This document shows positions 9,481 through 21,739 of a stretch of DNA of 64,000 nt, one piece after another. Position 1 is the stretch's first letter; the number at the start of each line of letters is the position of its first letter. Position numbers and translations under genes: made by a program. The DNA is from Nectonema munidae (Eukaryota; Nematomorpha; Nectonematoida; Nectonematidae): NCBI GenBank assembly GCA_030549495.1, contig JAUIRK010000370.1, forward strand, positions 62,001-126,000, written 5' to 3'. The notes below the pieces were generated by a model. It worked only from the letters and a program-made list of their open reading frames with translations, had not been told where the DNA came from and did no database searches.

Positions 9481-12400
9481 CTAAAACACATGTATACATC
9501 ATATTTGTTAAACGAAGCAAAACTTTCTTTGTGAAGATCAATTGCTCAGAAGCTAATTTTCTGAAAAGGGCTTTTCGAAGCCACATAACGCGGTTCTGTG
9601 CTGTTCTGCTAAAAGATGCATAGTCTATCACATGGCTAATCACAAAAAGGATAAAATTAGCAAGTAAAATTAAATAAATCAATAGAAATGTGCCAGCCAT
9701 TTTTTATATTTTCACACTGAAATTGTATTCAATTTTAAATATAATGCCCCATCACTATGTTTACAAATGATATAGGGGATACAAAACAACCATATTATAT
9801 ATGTGCAGAGCCCGCGCTACCTATTAAATTTTGGGGCACAAGCCCCCCTCGCCCCCCCCCCCCCCAGCTAATTTTCAAGCTCCAAATTAGGGCCCCAATG
9901 AAGTCCCCCCTCTCCCTAAAATTTTTGCTTAGCGCAGGCACTGTATATGAGATATATTATATTTTTTGGAAATTTTTTTTATTTATTCTCATCAATAAAC
10001 AAAACAATATTGCCGCCAATGTGAATAATTTTTGAACAGATTAGTCTTTTCATGAAAAAGTTTGATTGATTGACTGTTCTTCACTGAGGATGAACGGATA
10101 AAGTTCTCATGCCAACTTTTTTGCTTATTACTATCCATTATAAAAATGCTTTAGCATCTTTTCAAGTTTAAAAATTGTAAATGATTATTACTTTTTTATC
10201 CGATTGTATATAAAAAATTAAAATTTATGACAAATAAGCCTTCAAAATTTTTCTAAATATCCTTTGACAAGAAGCCGTGATATGAATTAGAAAAAAAGCA
10301 ATAATTAGTTTAGGGAATATATAAAAAGATTACCTTTACTGCATATCGCAATAAGTTATTATATCATATAAGAAGCTTTGTTATATCAAAAAATTTCTAC
10401 TTACAACACTGACAAAGTGTTTACTATCACATTTAAGTTTAATCTGTAAGCAAAAGAGTGAAGATTTCCTTTACGTATTTTGTATTTAGAAGGCTATAGT
10501 TACTAGGCAACGAAACTCCAATTTGTTCAACTGAAAGACACTACGCATTCTCTTTCATTAGATAGCAGTGTTTGTAAATTAAGAAGCTGTTAAAAATGTG
10601 GATAGGGAACAATATGAAATTTGATCATAGTAAAGTTAGAAATATAAGCGTACCAATTTTGTCCTTGAATTGGGCAGCTAAGCCCAAGGAACACATTGAC
10701 ATGCCATACTTTGATAACGTGTATGCTAAATTTTTCTTGAACCATGATGGCTGCAAAGAAATGGGAGGAGAAAAGCTTAGGATGTGAGGAAGACTCTTTG
10801 ATTTTAAGAGGTGCGGAACACAAGACTTGGAAGTGATATATGTTCCTCTTACATTTATTTCTTGCATCAAATCATATTTTTTTGCAGGTAAACTCAATAT
10901 GTCTGTGTTGATGTAATAAATAATTTGATCAATACAAGTATGTATTCGAATATTTAAATATAACAGCAAATTTTAAAGTTATTGTGTAAAACATAAAGGT
11001 AAATGTACCATAGGGTGTTTTCATCAAGGAAGCACAATTGCGCCGCTTGTATCGAACTATGAGGAAAGCAGGCTTGGTGCGGGATCGAACCCAAGACCTT
11101 GAGTTATCGAATCCAGCATCTAGCCAACCCTACATAAATAAATTATAGGAAAAATTACATAAATAAATAATAGGAAAAATACACATTAAAATAAACTGAT
11201 AAATAAAGTCATGTCCCTTCGTCTTATTGAACTGTCGAGTATGATAACATTTTATACATATTAACCTTACGATTATTATTGTATAATTGTTGTTCATTAC
11301 CAATATTCAATACTATAATTTATTTGTAGAATTTAAGTTTGTAATCAGGTTTTTCTTAAATGTATTAATAATTATTTTTTAATTCCTGTATTAAAAAGCA
11401 CTTTAATAAATATCATAAAAAATTTCCAAAAAATTTGCTTAATTTTTTATTTATAAAAAATAGTTTCTTTGTCTCTTATTTATAAAAGATAGGGGACGTG
11501 AGTAAGGTTGGTTAGATAAAGGATTTCGATAACTCAAGGAGGTCTTGGGTTCAATCCCGCATCAAGCCTACTTTCTTCATAGTTCTATACAAGGGGCGAA
11601 ATTGTGACTTCTCGATGAAAACACCCCAAGGTACAAAAAAAAATCGAAATTGCTTTTCTACCAGTTAGATCACCTGAAACAGACAAACTAGGACTTTGCT
11701 TGGTATTTTTTCATTTTTATGGTAAAAAATCTATCTATCTGTGTCACTAGACGATTTCTAGTGGTACTTAGATGAGAGATGTAAAAATTAAATGTGAACT
11801 TTTCTAACACTTAAAAATAAAATAACGAATAACTAGAAATTAAATTCTATCAAATTAATAAAAATTTTATTAATAAATACAAAATCCAAATAAAATATGA
11901 CAACGTTGTAATGTTGTCTCCCCATTTTATATTGCATACCCATATTAAATAAAATTCATGAGGGGTTGTCTCCCATGTTCAACCTCTTGATGTTTCAGTC
12001 ATATATAATCCTTTTATTAGCCAGACATGTTTTTCAATCTTTGAAAATTTTATAATTGTGCATTTCTGATTTTACTACCATAGTATGATGATTTTATGTT
12101 TTTATAAAAAAAAAGAGTACCAGTTTGACACTGAGAAGATTTTTGTTCAATTTAGGTTGGTAGGGGCGCGTATAAATGGATTCATATATTTGCGCTTCAA
12201 AATGCTAAAAAGATTGCGAACACCAAACTTCATTGTAGAACTTAATCCTTTGAGGACGATAATTTTGCAGATTGGCCGTTTGTTTTCTTTTTCAATGGAA
12301 CATTATTATATCTGTATTTGAAGCACAAGACCTTCATTTCTTAGGACACACGCGTCACAAGTTTAAAGGGTTAAACATACAATTTTTATGCTATGGGATA

Positions 12401-15400
12401 CCGGTCTTCCATTGGGCACCAAAGCGTTAAAATTCAAAATATTTAGTCGAATTGACGTTCCTTTTGTTAATCGGGAGATTGACAGGAAGTTACAGATACA
12501 CGCTATGGGCCTAGCTGAATCCGCCCTAGATTCCCGATGTTCTGTTGATTGGTTGACTATGCGTGTGAATTAGAGGCCTGTGTCGGGAGGCCCAATGGCG
12601 CGGGTTTGCGGGACATGCACAAAAAGCTGTAGTGTGAATATTTGTAAAAAATAAAAAAGGAAAACCTCTGAGATCAATGGCAGAAGCATTATTGATGAGG
12701 ATGTCGATGCTTTTGAAATGAGAAACAGCCATGCTAACACTTTTGGACACGTCTTCTTCATTACGCACATCCACGCAGCAAGGAAGGCATTTGCCTCCTG
12801 CTTTCTCAATCTCATCAGCTACGGAGTAAATCGTTCCGGGGAGCTATATCGAAAAAAACGAGCATATCATATTGAAAAATGTTGCAACATCACGTTAGCT
12901 TTTCTAAAAATAAAGAAATATAGGTCCTTTCGTTTTAAACGACCCCCTCCTCCTCAATCTCAGAGTTTATGTTTTATTTACAATGTTTACTAAAAAATAT
13001 CATTTATATTTAATGTAAATATAAAATTATCATTTTTTGAAGCAATCTGACAGAAGTACTAGTTTTGTAGAAGTAGTTTGTTTGTTTGTTTGTAGCTAGT
13101 TAGTTAATGAGTTAGATACTTAGTTAATTAGTATTATTAAAAAAATAAATTTTTATTTATTTTGAAACTAAATTATTTTTACAATGCTACAAACTTTAAA
13201 TAATAATCCAGCTTTGTAATTGATTTAATTTTAAATCTTGAAACCTTATATTAATTTATCTAAAAAGCATTTAGAATATATACTTTTTAGCTTGGCGCAA
13301 AAAGCAAAAATGACGAAACATCTTTAAAAGTCTTTGCATTAACAACTAGCCCTCTTAACATTTATTAGTTTTCGAAACGACCATTTTATATTTTAATTAT
13401 TGCATGACATAGTCTCATTCACATGAGTTATACTTTGAGGCATTTGTTGTATTATTTCAAACTATCAAATGAAATATATCGCAGGTACGCCAATGCTATT
13501 CAAAACTGTAACTTTGTATGAACAAGAAAATCAATCAATTCTTTCTATATATAGACATAACAATTTTTTAAAAGTAAATACAAATTCGTTGTTTTAATTG
13601 ACACATAAGTACGTGCATATAAAAATCATTTAAATCAATTTTTCCTACGCAAATTAGCTCTCTCTTATGTTTATTAACTGATTGATTTATTATCATTATC
13701 AACTATGATTTATGAATTAACTTTATTCTAACATCAAACATTTTTCTATTCCAAGCTTAATCTTAGAAAATTTTCCCATAGTAAGGAAATTTCCTACTGC
13801 TAAATATTGTTTTTTTTTTGTAAAAATTTGTTTTTTATGTGTTATTGAGTGAATTGAAAGTTAAATAATGTCTTTTAGTCAAATTTTTCGTGAATCAAAG
13901 CTTATGAAAGTTTTTGTTTAATTAATAAGATTGTTGAAAAATCAAAGATCTTATCCATCATCAAGAAGGAGAGATCTCATTCTTCTCCCTTAGTTGGAAA
14001 ATTAAGCAAAAACATTGAAGTTGATGAATTGGTCAGAAATTTTTCAAAGAAATCGAAAAAAATTCAACTTTTTAAAAATATTATTTAGCATTTTTGGGAA
14101 ATTTTTTTATTTATTGAATATAACTGGATGGAATATGATTTTTTTTAATCTCAAAATAAATTAATAAAATGTTTAAAAGTAACTTGAAGAGCGCAAATCA
14201 TTTACATCATATGGTTGAAGAAAATGAATTGTTCAATCTTAAACAATTCATTTGAAAAAAAAATTTTAAAAATTATAACCCATTGAACAATATGCACGAT
14301 TTTCCTACTTTCACAATATTTTAGCGTGTAAAAAAATAATTACAGAATTTTTTTAATTTATTTATGGTTTAAAATGTTTTTAAAAAATTTTTTGCATAAA
14401 GTTTTCTTTCAATGTTAAAAATTAATGAATTTTGCCACAAAAATTTAGAAAAAATGGTTAAAAGTAAAAAAAATTATAATTTTATTCTAAAAAAAAAAAA
14501 AAGAAGAGTGCCTTTATTTTAAGGCACTTTTAAACCGCTTTATTTAACCACGAAGCTTTTTCTGGAATGAAATAGGTTAATGCTTATAGCACACCTCGTA
14601 TCTAACAATTGAAGAACAGTGTGACACTGGTGTACCAAGAAATGAAGATCGTCTCTTCAAAATATATACAATCACATTGAAAAGGAAAGCAGACAAATAG
14701 TCGTAATTTTTTTGGTCTTTAAAAAGTTAATGCAGTAGTTAGTTAGTAGTTAGCCGAGGATTGAAGAGGAGTTTGATGATTTTTGAAGGATGGAGCTGAA
14801 GTTCCACTGTTCACTTTTCCTCATAAGTTTTTCAAAAAGGTTTGATTTTCTTCTTACCCATCTAGCAGATGTTTATTCATTAACAAAATTTCACCATTTT
14901 TGTTTTACATTTTTTGTGAATTTTGAATATTTTATTTTTGTTTTTGCTTCTTTTTTGCCTTATAATTTAATTTAAATATTATAAGAATGTCTCGGAATTT
15001 TGAAAGTGGTGATGAAGATAGGAACATTTTATCAGAGCTTGAGGAAAACTTTGTTGAAAAAGTCAACAATAAGAATGGAAAAAGTAATAGTTATTCTGAA
15101 TATTTCGATGAAGAAATGAACGAACAGGGAGGATTATGGTCATGAAGCTTTACATACTAATGAAGGCAAATATCAAAGTGAGATAAGAATATAATTGAAA
15201 GACAGGATTGAATTTCTCAATTTGCTACAAGTTGTATTTAAAAATTTTTCGGCTTTTGTGAATGCTGTTCCAATAATTCTTTTATAAAAATTAATATTCA
15301 TGATACAAATCCTGAAGGTAAGCATGTTTTAGAAGAAGCATGGACAAACGTTGAAATGTTATATTTCGATGAAAAAGGGACTTTTTGTAGAACAAATCGG

Positions 15401-16554
15401 TAAGAACTTGTTCCAAAAACCTTGTCTAGAATAATCACTTTCATCATTTTTCTGTAATAAATGTGTATATTCTTTTAATAATTTTTATGTTTTTATAAGG
15501 AACTTGTATATACTTCAATGTTATTTTATATGAAATAAGTACAATATATAGGGGACATGCGTAATATTTTCTAGTGACTTGCCTCAATACTAAAAGATCT
15601 TGGGTTCGAATCCAGAAGCAAGCCTTTTAGTTAGATACAGGTGGCTCGGTTGTGTTTTCTTGATGAAAAGACTCCATTGGTGACCTATCTTATCTTCTTT
15701 ATCAAGAAACCACTAGTTTAAATTTAAAACGTTTTGGTGAAATTTCACATATGAGGATAACCGACGCTTTATTATAACAGCATTGCAGCCATTTCATACT
15801 TTTTTCATTAAATTTATACAAACGAAACATGAATTATGAAGTTGCAAAATTTATTGGGTGAATAAATCAAAATTAATGTTCATATATTTAATACAGTACG
15901 TTGTTTAACGCGATTAGCACTGATTATATGTATAAATTTTCTATATATTAATTCCAAACATCCTCAGTAGAGAAAATTCATATTTGGTATATTGAATTTT
16001 GATATGGGAAAAATTTCCCACATATCCATTTATAATACAAAACAGAGGTGAAAAATACTAAGTAAAAATTATTTCTGGAAAACATATCTTTACTAAAATT
16101 TCAATAGATTAGGATATGGAACTGAATATAAGGTAGAGGTATAGGTACCTTGGGGTGTTTTCATCGAAAAAGCACAATTGCGCAGCTTGTATCGAACCAC
16201 GAGGAAGGCAGGCTTGATGCGGTATCGAACCCGAGACCTTGAGTTATCGAATCCAGCATCTAAGCAACCTTACTCACGCTTCCAAGTAATTGAATAGATA
16301 TAGGAGGAATCCGCGTTCATTAAAGCAGGTTAAAATATTTTTCGATTCAAAGTTTGGGAAAGAAGAATATGAAAGAAAACAAAAAACACAAATAAATGAA
16401 TGAGTACTTTGGGGTGCGGAGTTGTCGTTTTGGCAGCAATAACAATATTCGCCCCATCTTGGGCAGCCTTCAGAGCAATGGCTTTGCCAATTCCACGACT
16501 ACCACCAGTCATATAGATTGTTAGGCCCGCAAGTTTTCCTGTATTCTGCATCAT
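9191..16554 (-). CDS. HSDL2: Hydroxysteroid dehydrogenase-like protein 2 type SDR, four exons, lacking the SCP2 domain
   Basis: Exons 16554-16408, 12843-12666, 10902-10654 and 9480-9191 join with matching phases (0, 1, 1) to 864 bases, 287 aa plus stop. The protein is a classical NAD(P)-dependent short-chain dehydrogenase closest to HSDL2: TGGSRGIG cofactor loop at 16-23, AAKTTTPHPK after it, NNAS at 100-103, serine near 151-153, and catalytic YTLSK with Tyr169 and Lys173, followed by VNALWP. Vertebrate HSDL2 is about 418 aa with a C-terminal sterol-carrier (SCP2) domain and a peroxisomal targeting end. This one stops at KDFFLD, just where the SDR part ends, so both are missing. The short 3' region with a polyadenylation signal argues against a missed exon, although alternative splicing is possible. 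Introns hold SINEs and a MITE. Confidence 0.9.
9806..9943. mobile_element. 138-bp hAT-like MITE in HSDL2 intron 3
   Basis: The ends are CAGAGCCCGCGCTA and, reversed, CAGTGCCTGCGCTA, an imperfect inverted repeat. The 8-bp flanks TATATGTG and TATATGAG differ at one base and look like a target duplication. The interior holds a run of 14 C (9852-9865). Confidence 0.65.
10654..10902 (-). CDS. HSDL2: HSDL2-like exon 3
   Basis: Starts after CAACACAG. The split codon gives Asp, then ILSLPAKKYDLMQEINVRGT. It contains the catalytic Tyr169/Lys173 and ends FKDKI plus one base, with donor GTACGC. Confidence 0.87.
11005..11133 (-). repeat. tRNA-derived SINE copy 2 (HSDL2 intron 2)
   Basis: The reverse strand reads GTAGGGTTGGCTAGATGCTG, then CTCAAGGTCTTGGGTTCGAT, CCCGCACCAAGCCTGC and a tail ending GGTAC. 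It has the same body as copies 3, 5 and 6. A short ATAAATAA-type duplication follows its left part. Confidence 0.8.
11492..11634 (+). repeat. tRNA-derived SINE copy 3 (HSDL2 intron 2)
   Basis: Reads GGGGACGTGAGTAAGGTTGG, later GGTCTTGGGTTCAATCCCGC (box B), then CATCAAGCCTAC and GATGAAAACACCCCAAGGTA. It lies in the opposite orientation to copy 2, 360 bp away, so the two could form a hairpin in the pre-mRNA. Confidence 0.82.
12666..12843 (-). CDS. HSDL2: HSDL2-like exon 2
   Basis: Starts after GATATAG with LPGTIYSVADEIEKAGGK, matching the family directly after HPK, and ends AIDLR plus one base. The donor GTTTTC is weak, but the phase and the next exon agree. It carries the VDVR and NNAS motifs. 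Confidence 0.87.
14987..15420 (+). pseudogene. Degenerate coding remnant of unknown origin
   Basis: A short frame starts MSRNFESGDEDRNILSELEE and stays acidic and polar to a stop at about 15145. Broken pieces follow in other frames (EFLNLLQVVFKNF). The composition is protein-like rather than random, and it sits in HSDL2 intron 1 on the opposite strand. I do not recognise the parent; a transposon or a processed pseudogene are both possible. Confidence 0.3.
15551..15683 (+). repeat. tRNA-derived SINE copy 4 (HSDL2 intron 1), diverged
   Basis: Begins GGGGACATGCGTAATATTTT and contains a perfect box B, GGTTCGAATCC, then AGAAGCAAGCCTTTTAG and TTGATGAAAAGACTCCATTG. It is more diverged from the others in its central part. 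Confidence 0.65.
16144..16282 (-). repeat. tRNA-derived SINE copy 5 (HSDL2 intron 1)
   Basis: The forward strand starts GGTACCTTGGGGTGTTTTCA. The reverse strand carries GTGAGTAAGGTTGCTTAGAT and CTCAAGGTCTCGGGTTCGAT. It is one of the best-preserved copies and lies 126 bases from HSDL2 exon 1. Confidence 0.82.
16408..16554 (-). CDS. HSDL2: HSDL2-like exon 1
   Basis: 49 codons from ATG at 16554, starting MMQNTGKLAG and ending HPK, with donor GTACTC. The start is chosen because HSDL2 proteins begin MxxNTGxLAG at the same distance from the TGxSRGIG loop. A second Met directly follows. Confidence 0.9.
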
Positions 16555-17477
16555 TTTCTCTTGGAAATAAAAAAAGTAGTTGAGTGAAAATTAAATGTGA
16601 ATAAAGATTGAATTCTCAAAAGGAGATTTCGTCGATAGCTAAAACAAATTTTACTCATTCACTTGAACTTAAGAGAATGACGCAATCCAATTAACTAGTA
16701 TATACTTATAACTTAGCATATATTACTAACTAATCAAATGCCCCTTTTTTGAGACTGACGGGGCTCTTTTTTAATTAAATATATTTTAATTATCTTGCTT
16801 CCTCATTTAAAATGAGATAATAGTTCCCTCCCCTAAACGTGAAGCTCATATGAAGGGTGGGACGCATGAAGAGATTAAGTGCTCTGCAGTGCGGCTCTTG
16901 GGTTAATGACTGGACATTAGCGGTGGTAATTTACTTTTTTGTTAGCCAGTAAATTAATTGCCTATTAACGCAATTTTATCAGAAAATAATTACAAGTACC
17001 GGAATATGAAAATGTGGTTACAGTGAATTAATTAGTCAGCCTTATTCACCGGTTAACTACTGACTAATTTTGGCCGAATACCCTATTAGGCATATCCCTG
17101 ATGTAAATCATTTTCTTTTGGCAAGGATGAAAGAAATGTATTTACTTTTTGTTGAGATGTTTGTATAATAATAATCAAAAGCTTTATAAAAAGCGTTACA
17201 AACATTTACACACAGTTCATCAGAAAACTTGATTAAAATGAGAAATTAACAGATTTAATTGATACCTAAGAGAAGGGATTTAAATTAAAGTGAATGTTTT
17301 CATGCAACTTGTATTGCATCGCTTAAGACTTAAGAGCAATCAATCTATGTTAGCATCGAGGTAAATAAATACTAACACATTTAAATTCTACAGATGCTCA
17401 TCAATGATACAATAGCTAGTTTGTAGAAAAAGTAAAATAATAGGAAAAGAAAAAATTATACGATGTGAAACCAGCTT
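16555..17477. other. Upstream of HSDL2; promoter not resolved, dispersed repeat present
   Basis: There is no gene. The HSDL2 promoter should be here, but I see no decisive core element. Around 17025-17064 lies GAATTAATTAGTCAGCC followed by TTATTCACCGGTTAACTAC, which recurs in reverse at about 30350-30395, so part of this stretch is an interspersed repeat. Confidence 0.4.
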
Positions 17478-17620
17478 AGAGCGCCGCCTTTATAAGCCCG
17501 CCACATGTGGTTTCTCCAAAATAATTTTGTATACTTTTTCATTGATTTGAGATCTAGAAGAGCGCGACCTGTCTAACGCAGTCAAGTGCCAGGATTTTTT
17601 CAGCTAAGAGCGCCATATCA
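17478..17620. mobile_element. pogo/Tigger-like subterminal repeats
   Basis: CGCCTTTATAAGCCCGCCAC and GACCTGTCTAACGCAGTCAA resemble the repeated subterminal motifs (ACCTCTNTAANNCGGNCACC) of Tigger elements. Similar motifs occur at about 19677 and 55132. No complete inverted-repeat pair could be assigned. Confidence 0.35.
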
Positions 17621-18224
17621 ATTAAAAAAACATCACACCATTTGTAAGTATATAAACTCATATTCTTTGGGAATATGATTTTATATACACTTGTTATCAA
17701 CACAAATAAGCTCGTCACTTCTTTTTCTATCTTTACTGTTTCCATTCGTGTTAAAGTTGTAAATCAACGACAGCTGTACGTCATTTTGTTCTTTCTTTTA
17801 GTAGCTTTGATTTTGACATTATTTTGTCCGAACGAGGCAGTTTTTCTTATCAAGTAACTTTAGTTCAAAATTTTTTTTAAAAAAAATACGAGTAAGGTTT
17901 GAGTGACGTGTGTATGTACAAAAAAACAGTCAAAAGTAAATTTAGGTATTTTTACGATTTTTAAGGATCATAGCAACATATGTGTATGTATGTGTTATGT
18001 AAATATTGTTCGGTTATTCATGAGATTTTTTTATTTCGTTAGCAAGTCCATCCATCACTCTGAAAAATCTATCTACGCCACTAGCAATAAGACACATTAC
18101 ATATAAATTTACTTTTCACTCTTTTTTGCACAGTATGTAATTAAATTTTCATTTTAAAATCAATGTTTTCTTTTTCAATATTTTTTTTAGATTCTTAATT
18201 TTAAGTTTTCTAATAACCCATAAA

Positions 18225-19574
18225 ATGAAAACATTAATCTTAGCCGAAAAAGTTAAAGTGGTTGAACTGTATGAAAAAGTTAAAGTGGTTGAACTGTATG
18301 AAAAAGTTAAAAGCTCTCGCAAAGTATGTGAAACTTTTGGTGTGAGCAAGGATCAGGTACAGAGAATTATTTTGAAAAAAAAAAGAAATTTTTCAGGAGT
18401 ATGAAGGTAACACAATTTCTGCACGTAAACGCAAAGGTAGAAAAATCGGTAATGAGGAAATTAACAGTTTAACATTTAAGTCGTTCGAAGATGTAATTTG
18501 TAAAGATTATAAAGCTGACGAAATTTTCAACATGGATGAAACGGGGCTGTATTTTCGAAGCGATGCCCAAAAAAACATATCACGTTAAAAATAAAGATTG
18601 CTCTGGTATCAAAAACTCTAAAGAACGAATAACCGTCCTTTTATGTTCCTCAATGACTGGAGAGAAACTCAAGCCAGTTGTGATTGGAAAAAACAAGAAA
18701 CAACGTTGCTTCACAGCTATAAATGTTGACAATCTACCTGTTACTTACTTAAATAACTCAAAATCTTGGATGACTGTTGATTTCTTCCAAATTTGATTAG
18801 AAAAGTTGAATAAAAGCATACAAGCTCATGCTGCAATCTCAACGCTGAAAATTTAAAGTTAATTTTTTTTGCCTGCAAAAACAACACATGAAGGTCAACC
18901 AATGGATCAAGGAATCAGCCAGACTGTGAAACTAAAATTTAGGAAAAAACAATTTACTTGCATATTAAATCAGTTAAAAATTGATCCAACTATTACTGGG
19001 CCTAAAGTTCTCCGTAAAATAACACTTCTTCAAGCCATATATTGGTTAAGTAAGTGATGGGATGAAGTCGAAAGCAGGACAATTCAGAAGTGTTTTGCTC
19101 ATTCCGGTTTCTATCTTGAAGAAACCAATTCAGCATTCTTTGTAGAAAATGAAAAAGATGACAACTTCGATGATATACCTACACCAATATTATCACTTTC
19201 AAATGATTTGTTCAATCACGACTATAGCAAACTTGATGAAATTGACAAGAATTTAGATACTAATGATGAGTTGATGGACTGGAATTTATCTGCCCAAGAA
19301 CTGCTTGCTCTTGAAAATGCAAGCAACTCATACGATAGTGACAATGAAGTTTAATTCTCATAATGATATAAACAGCGTTAACAGTGAAGAATCTAAACAT
19401 TGTTCAGTGGTTGAAGCCTTACGGTACCTTGAAGAGTTAAAAAGATTTGCTTTGCACCATGGTGATGCCTCATACTTGAGCAAAGTCGTTGATTTAGAAA
19501 ACATCACATCTACAATGAGTATTAAAAAACAAAACAGTCTTTATTTTAATGATTATTTCAAAATTAAAAAATAA
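18225..19574 (+). pseudogene. pogo/Tigger transposase, broken
   Basis: Read across stops and frameshifts, this gives the Tigger order. An N-terminal psq/CENP-B-type helix-turn-helix (AEKVKVVELYEKVK, then SRKVCETFGVSKDQVQRI) is followed by a DDE catalytic region beginning FNMDETGLYFR (first Asp) with KERITVLLCSSMTGEKLKPV, then the QPMDQGI motif of the third Asp, an acidic region, and a C-terminal LEELKRFALHHGD segment at about 19430-19480. The second catalytic Asp region (normally LLMDNCSAH) is deleted after 18800, with stops around it, so it is inactive. A 27-base exact in-frame duplication (VKVVELYEK twice) sits in the DNA-binding domain. Related genes serve as domesticated proteins in animals, but this copy is dead. 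Confidence 0.85.
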
Positions 19575-20801
19575 AATACAAAATTTTTCAAAAAACGCAT
19601 CTATAAAAAGAGTAAAAACAAAGAGTAAAAGCAATATTTTGATTTTTCTTTATTAAAAAATTAAGTGTCAAAGCCACCTGTCTAAGGGAGCTAATTAAGT
19701 TTTGTTCCAAACCTGATCTCTTAAATAGGTTACACATAAGATCTACTACTTTTCCAAAAGGAGGCTTCAAGAGTGCCTATACAAAAATTTCTTTCATTTG
19801 CTACATCGGTAGCCATGATAACGAAGTGTTTTAAATTTTAAAACATTATTTTAACTCTCACCGTATATGAATGTTAATTAAGATAAAGCAGAATATTTTA
19901 GACGGGTATTCAATGTTCCCATGCCCATACACGCACCGCCCCGCCAAAAATAATATGTGGTTACTCGGGGGGCTTGCATACCTCTACGGGTATTACCAAC
20001 CCGTCCAATATTCTAGTGTGTATGTCTGTAAATCAGTGAAAGTATGTGGTTTCGGCCCAAACAAATTTGTCAAAACCAACGCCGTTCCGACCTTTTTAAA
20101 TCCTCTTTCTAGTAGGAAGAAAACATTTGTTCACACAGGAACGCTCTTTGTAAAAACCATACCCTCCAACCACCAAAATTCTGCAAAGACAACCCACATC
20201 CGAGATAAAGCTATCCTCTAATATGCAGGCTAAAATGAACCCACTATACCAACAATCGCTTCAGTATAAAGGCATTCGTTATAATCTATTTGTTAAATTT
20301 ATAATATAAAATATTAAAAAAAAAGTAAATGATTTTACTCATATCTTTGAGATTAGGAATACAATTTTTACAGCAAATAAATATTTGAGGGGCAATTGTC
20401 TGAAAACTTATAGGTAGAGCTGGCCCTGATATTGCAATTTACTTTTGACAGAAAATAACGGGAAAATCTATGTAAAATATATGACACCAGTAAGCTACTT
20501 TTTTAAAATATATTTAATCATTAATAAATCTTAATCAAATGAAATAGATCTGTTAAGGTTAGGTTTGAATTTATAATTACTAAAAGATTTCAGTACAAAT
20601 CTAATTTAAATTTAAATAAACAGATCCATCTACATTTTATTAAGATTTATTAATTTTATATTAAGTTAAAAAAATTATCATATATTTTATTTTATATTGT
20701 CTGTTTTAAATTCAACTTTTATCATTTTATATTTGCATTGAATAGAAGATAATCTAGAAATAAAAAAATTTGAAGCACTCTTTTTTCATATTTTTTAAGT
20801 A
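19575..20801. other. No gene recognised
   Basis: AT-rich, with a more GC-rich patch at 19880-20230 that has a 116-codon open frame from 19871 rich in Pro/Asn (for example CPYTHRPAKNN) and without a recognisable domain; it could be transposon DNA. The MKPPFGKVVDLMCNLF frame on the reverse strand at 19588-19770 overlaps pogo-like terminal motifs. Confidence 0.35.
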
Positions 20802-21739
20802 AGTAAGTAGGTAGGTAGATTTCAAAGCACTTTCCAGCGTGTGCTGATATGCTCGCACAAGCTTAAGAGTTGGTTAAGGAGGATGGTGATTTGAGGAGGT
20901 TGGTAGAGATAGGGAGGAGTTACAGATGTTATTCTTAAAATAGAAAGGAAAGGCAGATTAGTTTGTTATAGGGTTATCGACGGTGGTGAGAGTTGTTTCA
21001 ACGGTGTCAATGAGGGTTGCTAGGGATCTTAGTAGTGTTGGGTGTAACAGAAGATCTAAGAGTGTTGTTGAAGATCTATTAAGTAAAGTAAGGTAGCGAA
21101 ATAAAATATCTTAGCGATGATAAGAGAAGATTTGACATGTGAAGATGAGATGGTATGGCGTTTCTATTGTGTCGCATCCGAAACGACAGTATGGATTTTC
21201 GCTAACTTTAATTCGGAAGAGATATGCTTTGCATGGACAGTGGCCTGATAGCCAACGAATGGTTGAACGAGGTGGTGTAAATTTTTTATTTTTGAAATTT
21301 GTGTGAATTGTGCTGATGTGTGGTAATTGAGATGAAGATATGGACATCTGCCATTCTTCTAGAAAGGATAAGTGAATGTGCGTTAGAAAGGTTTTGAGAT
21401 GTAGAGAATTGATGAGAGGGATGTGGGAGGTTAGGTGTAAGTTTGAGATTAAGTATTCTACGAGGCAGTTTTCTGGTATGTTTAGGTGAGTCGGGCACTA
21501 GCATTGGAAATGTTTTGTAAGATTGATTAGGGAAAAGGCGAGTTGAAAGGAGGGAAAGGGGATGTTGTGTGATAGAGAGAGATCGTGGATTATGTTTTAT
21601 GCATTGGTATAGAAATGGATTGTAATAAAGTGAGGAAGAAGGTAGTTAATGTTTTTAGTAATCTTAGTGCAGGCGTGTAAAAGGCTAAAGATCTCGCATT
21701 CGAAGATTGAGAGTAGAGGATTTAATCAGGAGCGATGGG
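20802..21739 (-). mobile_element. 3' end of a non-LTR retrotransposon (LINE)
   Basis: The reverse strand encodes the C-terminal part of ORF2. FECEIFSLLHACTKI is like the RNase H core Glu segment; further on, RWLSGHCPCKAYLFRIKV and CRFGCDTIETPYHLIFTC form the CCHC-type motif that follows RNase H in I/R1/Jockey-like LINEs. Stops and frameshifts break it. The reverse strand then ends in a short CTAC/CTTA tandem tail near 20802-20820, as expected of a LINE 3' end. Its 5' side is cut by the hAT element that begins at 21740. Confidence 0.75.

Noticed and set aside
16144-16282. tRNA gene, because of good box A and box B
   Set aside because: No cloverleaf stems, and the same sequence recurs with a non-tRNA tail; it is a SINE.
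19871-20221. 116-codon forward frame in a GC-richer patch
   Set aside because: No known motif, no convincing splice sites, and it lies between transposon remnants.
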